Below are positions 61,036 to 64,000 of a stretch of 64,000 nucleotides of DNA, in pieces (the first letter of the stretch is position 1; every line of letters starts with the position of its first letter). The position numbers and the translations under genes were made by a program. The stretch lies in assembly GCF_900100305.1 (NCBI RefSeq), contig NZ_FNEY01000013.1, forward strand, positions 59,342 through 123,341. The letters are read 5' to 3'. This DNA comes from Paracidovorax citrulli. Lineage in GTDB: Bacteria > Pseudomonadota > Gammaproteobacteria > Burkholderiales > Burkholderiaceae_C. The notes beneath the pieces were generated by a model, which was given only the letters and a program-made list of their open reading frames with translations, searched no databases and was not told where the DNA came from.

Positions 61036-62498
61036 GGCCACCCCGGTCCCGTGGCGGCGGCCGCGAGCGCCGCCACGAACACCGCGCCGGCCACCAGGCT
61101 GGCGCGATCCTTGAACGCGAAGACGAGCGGATCGTCGTGCATCTGGCCGCGGGCGGCCTGCAGCCACATCCAGCTCACCCAGAAGGCCAGCGCCGGCACC
61201 GCGATCCAGATCAGGCCGGGCGAGCGGTACATGGTGAACACGGTGTCGCTGTTGAGGTAGAGCGCCAGCACCACCACGGCCGTGTAGCCGGACGCCACGC
61301 CCAGGCTCTGCACGATGGGGGCGTCGGACGTGAGGTAGCCGCGCCCGTGGGCCTGGGTCTTGCCGGCGGCCTGCTGCATCAGCAGCTCCGCATAGCGCTT
61401 CACGAAGGCGAGGGACAGGAAGAGGAACCCCGAGGAGGCGATCAGCCAGAACGAGAGCGGCTGCGCGACGGCCGCAGCCCCCGCCACGACGCGCAGGGTA
61501 TAGAGCACGGCGAGCGCCACGCAGTCCACCAGCGCCCAGCGCTTGAGCACCAGCGAATAGGCCCACGTGGTGGCGAAATACACCAGCAGCCACCCGAGGA
61601 AGGCCGGCCCCGTGGCCCAGGCCAGCCACAGGCTCGCGCCGGCGAGCACGGGGACGAACGCCACGCCCTGCCATGCCGGCAGCGTGCCCGCGGCGAACGG
61701 CCGCAGCCGCTTGCGGGGATGCTGGCGGTCGCTTTCGAGGTCGAGCAGGTCGTTGGCCAGATAGACCGAAGAGGCGCACAGCCCGAACGCGAGGAAGGCC
61801 ACGAAGAGCTGCATCCAGGCCGCGCCGTCGCCCACGCGGTGGGCCGCCAGCAGGGGCACGAACAGCAGCAGGTTCTTCATCCACTGGTGCAGGCGCAGCG
61901 CCCTGCGCCATGCGGACGCGCCGGCCGGGGCCGGAGGGAAGCTGCGCTGCACGTTGCCCTGGGCTTCGGCCCGGCGCGCCACGGAGCCCTGCGCATTGAC
62001 CACGATGGCCGCGCGGGCGGCCTTCCACACGGGCAGGTCGGCATGTGAATTGCCAGCGTAGTCGAAGCCGCGCTCGCCGAAGGCCCGCACCAGCGCGCCG
62101 GCTTTCGCGGGACCGGCGAGGTTGGTGGCGCCGTCGCTCGCCATCACCGCGTCGAAGCAGCCCAGGTGCGCAGCGACGGCGTCGGCCAGTCCCTGGTCGG
62201 AGGCCGTGCACAGCACGACGCGCCGCCCCGCCGCACGCTGCTCCCGCAGCCATGCGACGAGCCGCTGGTTGTAAGGCAGATGGGCGACCGGGAGGTCCAC
62301 CTGCTGCGCGATGCGCCGCTTGAGGGCCGCCTTTCCCCCCGCGAGCCACACCGGTAGCGCGAGCGCCTTCCAGGGTGCGTCGCGCACCAGCTGCAGGGCG
62401 CTTTCGTGCAGCATGTCGGTGAGCAGCAGCGTGCCGTCGAGGTCCACCACCAGGGGCAGTGCGTCGGCGCATGGCGATGGTTGGGAGGACGGACGCAC
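61029..62498 (-). CDS. HAD phosphatase-UbiA prenyltransferase fusion (DPPR-synthase-like)
   Basis: A 489-residue fusion. The N-terminal HAD domain (about 10-195) has VVDLDGT with Asp19 and Asp21, VLCTASDQ and the later Lys/Asp region. The C-terminal membrane domain (about 200-489) is UbiA-type with the prenyl-diphosphate motif NDLLDLESDRQHPRKRLRP and the second acidic motif replaced by a TYP-like region. The best functional analogue is decaprenylphosphoryl-5-phosphoribose synthase (Rv3806c) plus the phosphatase (Rv3807c-type) needed next, here on one chain. GTG start at 62498. First gene of the eight-gene operon. Confidence 0.85.
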   Translation of the reverse strand: MRPSSQPSPCADALPLVVDLDGTLLLTDMLHESALQLVRDAPWKALALPVWLAGGKAALKRRIAQQVDLPVAHLPYNQRLVAWLREQRAAGRRVVLCTASDQGLADAVAAHLGCFDAVMASDGATNLAGPAKAGALVRAFGERGFDYAGNSHADLPVWKAARAAIVVNAQGSVARRAEAQGNVQRSFPPAPAGASAWRRALRLHQWMKNLLLFVPLLAAHRVGDGAAWMQLFVAFLAFGLCASSVYLANDLLDLESDRQHPRKRLRPFAAGTLPAWQGVAFVPVLAGASLWLAWATGPAFLGWLLVYFATTWAYSLVLKRWALVDCVALAVLYTLRVVAGAAAVAQPLSFWLIASSGFLFLSLAFVKRYAELLMQQAAGKTQAHGRGYLTSDAPIVQSLGVASGYTAVVVLALYLNSDTVFTMYRSPGLIWIAVPALAFWVSWMWLQAARGQMHDDPLVFAFKDRASLVAGAVFVAALAAAATGPGWPW

Positions 62499-62628
62499 GA
62501 AAGCCCCTGGACGGTACGGAGATCTGAAAAGACCGGAGCCGGGGCTCCTGGACCGGTGGCGAATGTTAAAAAATGGAACGGGGATTGTAGGAGGGTCCGG
62601 CGCGGGGGCGGCCGCTTGCCGGGCTCTC

Positions 62629-62634
62629 TACACT
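62629..62634 (+). promoter_or_regulatory. -10-like hexamer before the membrane methyltransferase gene
   Basis: TACACT ends 7 nt before ATG 62642, with no Shine-Dalgarno; the same hexamer and spacing as before dinG and the hom leader. It supports ATG 62642 as the true start. Confidence 0.45.
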
Positions 62635-62641
62635 GCGCGGC

Positions 62642-63457
62642 ATGCGGACCGCTTCGCGATCCCTTTTTCCGTTCGACGACGAGACGCGTTCCATGCCGAT
62701 ACCGCTGCCCTGGCCCCTTCCCGCCCTCCTGGCCTGGGCGGCCGCATGGCTGGCCTTCGCGCTGCTGCGCGGCGTGGCCGGTGTGCCGTGGTGGGGCGCC
62801 TGGCTCGCGGGCTGCGTGGTCGGCGTGCTCGCCAGCCTCGGGGGCTCCACCCGCTGGCGGCAGGGTTTCATCGCTGCCGGCTTCCCCCTGTCCTTCCTGG
62901 CGGCGGGCGCCGCGCAGGTGCCCGCCTGGGCCTGGCTCGCGCCGCTGGGCGTGCTGCTGCTGGTCTATCCCCTCAATGCCTGGCGCGACGCGCCGCTGTT
63001 CCCCACCCCGCAGGGCGCTCTCGGCGGCCTGGCGGCGGCGGCTCCGCTCGCACCCGGCGCGTCCGTGCTCGACGCGGGCTGCGGCCTCGGCCATGGACTG
63101 CACGCACTGCGCCGCGCCTACCCGGCCGCGCGGCTGGAGGGCCTGGAATGGAGCTGGCCGCTGCGCTGCCTGTGCGCGCTGCGCTGCCCGTGGGCACGGG
63201 TGCGGCAGGGCGACATCTGGCGCGCGTCCTGGAAGGGCTACCGGATGGTCTATGTGTTCCAGCGCCCCGAGAGCATGGCCCGCGCGGCGGCGAAGGCCCA
63301 TGCCGAGATGGCGGCGGACGCATGGCTGGTCAGCCTCGCCTTCGAAGTGCCCGGGGCCGTGCCCGAGGCCGTGCTGCGGCCCGCGGTCGGCCATCCGGTC
63401 TGGATCTACCGGGCGGGTAGTCTGCCCCCTGAGCGCGGGGATGCCCCGGCGCTATGA
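62642..63457 (+). CDS. Membrane-anchored class I SAM-dependent methyltransferase
   Basis: A 271-residue protein with three or four hydrophobic helices in the N-terminal 120 residues and a C-terminal Rossmann methyltransferase whose motif I is VLDAGCGLGHGL (about 141-152), followed by AARLEGLEWSW (acidic residue of strand 2) and VRQGDIW. The substrate is unknown. An alternative ATG at 62693 would shorten the N-terminus by 17 residues, still keeping the membrane part. Divergent from the pentose-lipid operon and upstream of a CsgG-like lipoprotein gene. Similar genes are often annotated only as methyltransferase domain proteins. Confidence 0.75.
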   Translation: MRTASRSLFPFDDETRSMPIPLPWPLPALLAWAAAWLAFALLRGVAGVPWWGAWLAGCVVGVLASLGGSTRWRQGFIAAGFPLSFLAAGAAQVPAWAWLAPLGVLLLVYPLNAWRDAPLFPTPQGALGGLAAAAPLAPGASVLDAGCGLGHGLHALRRAYPAARLEGLEWSWPLRCLCALRCPWARVRQGDIWRASWKGYRMVYVFQRPESMARAAAKAHAEMAADAWLVSLAFEVPGAVPEAVLRPAVGHPVWIYRAGSLPPERGDAPAL

Positions 63458-63572
63458 TCCGGCGCCGCCACGCGAAGGGGTGCGCTGCCTCAACGGTCCC
63501 TGCGGCCTGAAAGGCGCCGCCGGGCGCGGCGCCCTCCATTCCCCTGTGTTTATCCCGAAAGGAATTCCTTCC

Positions 63573-64000
63573 ATGTCCCAGAAGACCTTCACCCTGCTGG
63601 CGGTGGCCTGCGCCGCGGCCCTGCTGTCGGGCTGCGAGACCACGAACATGCGCATGGGCAGCGCGGAGTCGAAGACGGTGGCGACGGGCGCGGCGGCCGG
63701 GGAGTCGTCGGCGAACGCGAACACGCAGCTGGAGCGCTGCGCCTCGCCGCTGGGCACGGTGTCGCTGGTGGAGAACCAGGACGCGGGCTGGTACACGATC
63801 CTGCGCAACGAGTACCGGCTGCCGCCGACGTCGAACCTGCTGCGCCTCCTGATCCAGCAATCGAACTGCTTCGTGGTGGTCGAGCGCAGCATGGCGGGGA
63901 TGGGGGCGATGAACCGCGAGCGCGCGATCATGCAGTCGGGCGAGATGCGCGGGGGCAGCAACTTCGGGCAGGGCCAGATGGTGGCGTCGGACTACGGGCT
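63573..64000 (+). CDS. CsgG/HfaB-like outer-membrane lipoprotein, C-terminus beyond window
   Basis: The first 142 codons are present. A signal peptide with lipobox LLSGC (Cys20) is followed by a mature chain containing CASPLGTVSLVENQDAGWY, LLRLLIQQSNCFVVVERS and AMNRERAIMQSGEMRGGS, which match the N-terminal part of CsgG/HfaB-type proteins (curli secretion or holdfast anchoring channels). GAAAGGAA precedes ATG 63573. No csg or hfa gene is seen in the window, so the secretion partner is unknown. The frame is open to the window edge. Confidence 0.7.
   Translation, partial: MSQKTFTLLAVACAAALLSGCETTNMRMGSAESKTVATGAAAGESSANANTQLERCASPLGTVSLVENQDAGWYTILRNEYRLPPTSNLLRLLIQQSNCFVVVERSMAGMGAMNRERAIMQSGEMRGGSNFGQGQMVASDYG

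Overview
The window is GC-rich (roughly two thirds G+C by eye), densely coded, and its gene set matches a betaproteobacterium of the Comamonadaceae; Acidovorax or a close relative is my best guess. Clues are the mnmG-rsmG-(lysE)-parA-parB order, a BktB-type thiolase, a long type-2 LeuA, czcCBA and copA/cueR metal resistance, and several proteins familiar from that family. No rRNA, tRNA, CRISPR array or insertion sequence was seen.

0-19 kb: a truncated winged-helix regulator with a palindromic operator; small redox proteins (YkgJ-like, OsmC, a 2x4Fe-4S ferredoxin); hom behind a Met/Thr/Ile leader peptide and attenuator; dinG; a DnaQ-like exonuclease; a MocR-type regulator with a double palindromic operator; leuA behind a leader peptide with four CTA leucine codons; an NlpC/P60 lipoprotein; aroG; and a 1499-residue GAF/PAS/GGDEF/EAL protein. 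18.5-19.4 kb is a gene-free stretch holding two co-linear copies of an origin-like module (AT-rich block, TAGTAGTAAGG, 12-bp GC spacer, TGTGGACAA).

19-33 kb: pagL, a Spy-like protein, rdgC, a fused SpmA-SpmB protein, a two-gene Tae2-like amidase/partner module, bktB, the divergent copZ-cueR / copA copper circuit, a chemoreceptor, and a visibly AT-richer pair encoding a LysM/transglycosylase-like protein and an LprI-type lysozyme-inhibitor-like protein. The amidase and transglycosylase pairs look like orphan type VI secretion effector/immunity cassettes.

33-47 kb: czcCBA heavy-metal efflux facing a two-component system; an Old Yellow Enzyme gene broken by a frameshift; and a taurine ABC transporter in which tauA carries an in-frame stop and tauB an altered Walker B neighbourhood. 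Next come a GST, a second YkgJ-like protein and an NADPH:FMN reductase.

47-53 kb: mnmG-rsmG-lysE-parA-hydrolase-parB, with four parS-like sites between 44.2 and 50.1 kb, three of them inside coding sequence. This marks an origin-proximal chromosome domain.

53-64 kb: an eight-gene minus-strand operon (HAD-UbiA, DprE1-like, DprE2-like, polytopic membrane protein, epimerase, FAD oxidoreductase, GtrA, UPF0104-type flippase) resembling the polyprenyl-phosphoryl-D-arabinose pathway of mycobacteria; it probably makes and exports a lipid-linked pentose for surface glycosylation. The window closes with a membrane-anchored methyltransferase and the start of a CsgG/HfaB-like lipoprotein. Eight genes or leaders have a -10-like hexamer 6-8 nt before ATG and no Shine-Dalgarno, suggesting frequent leaderless transcripts.
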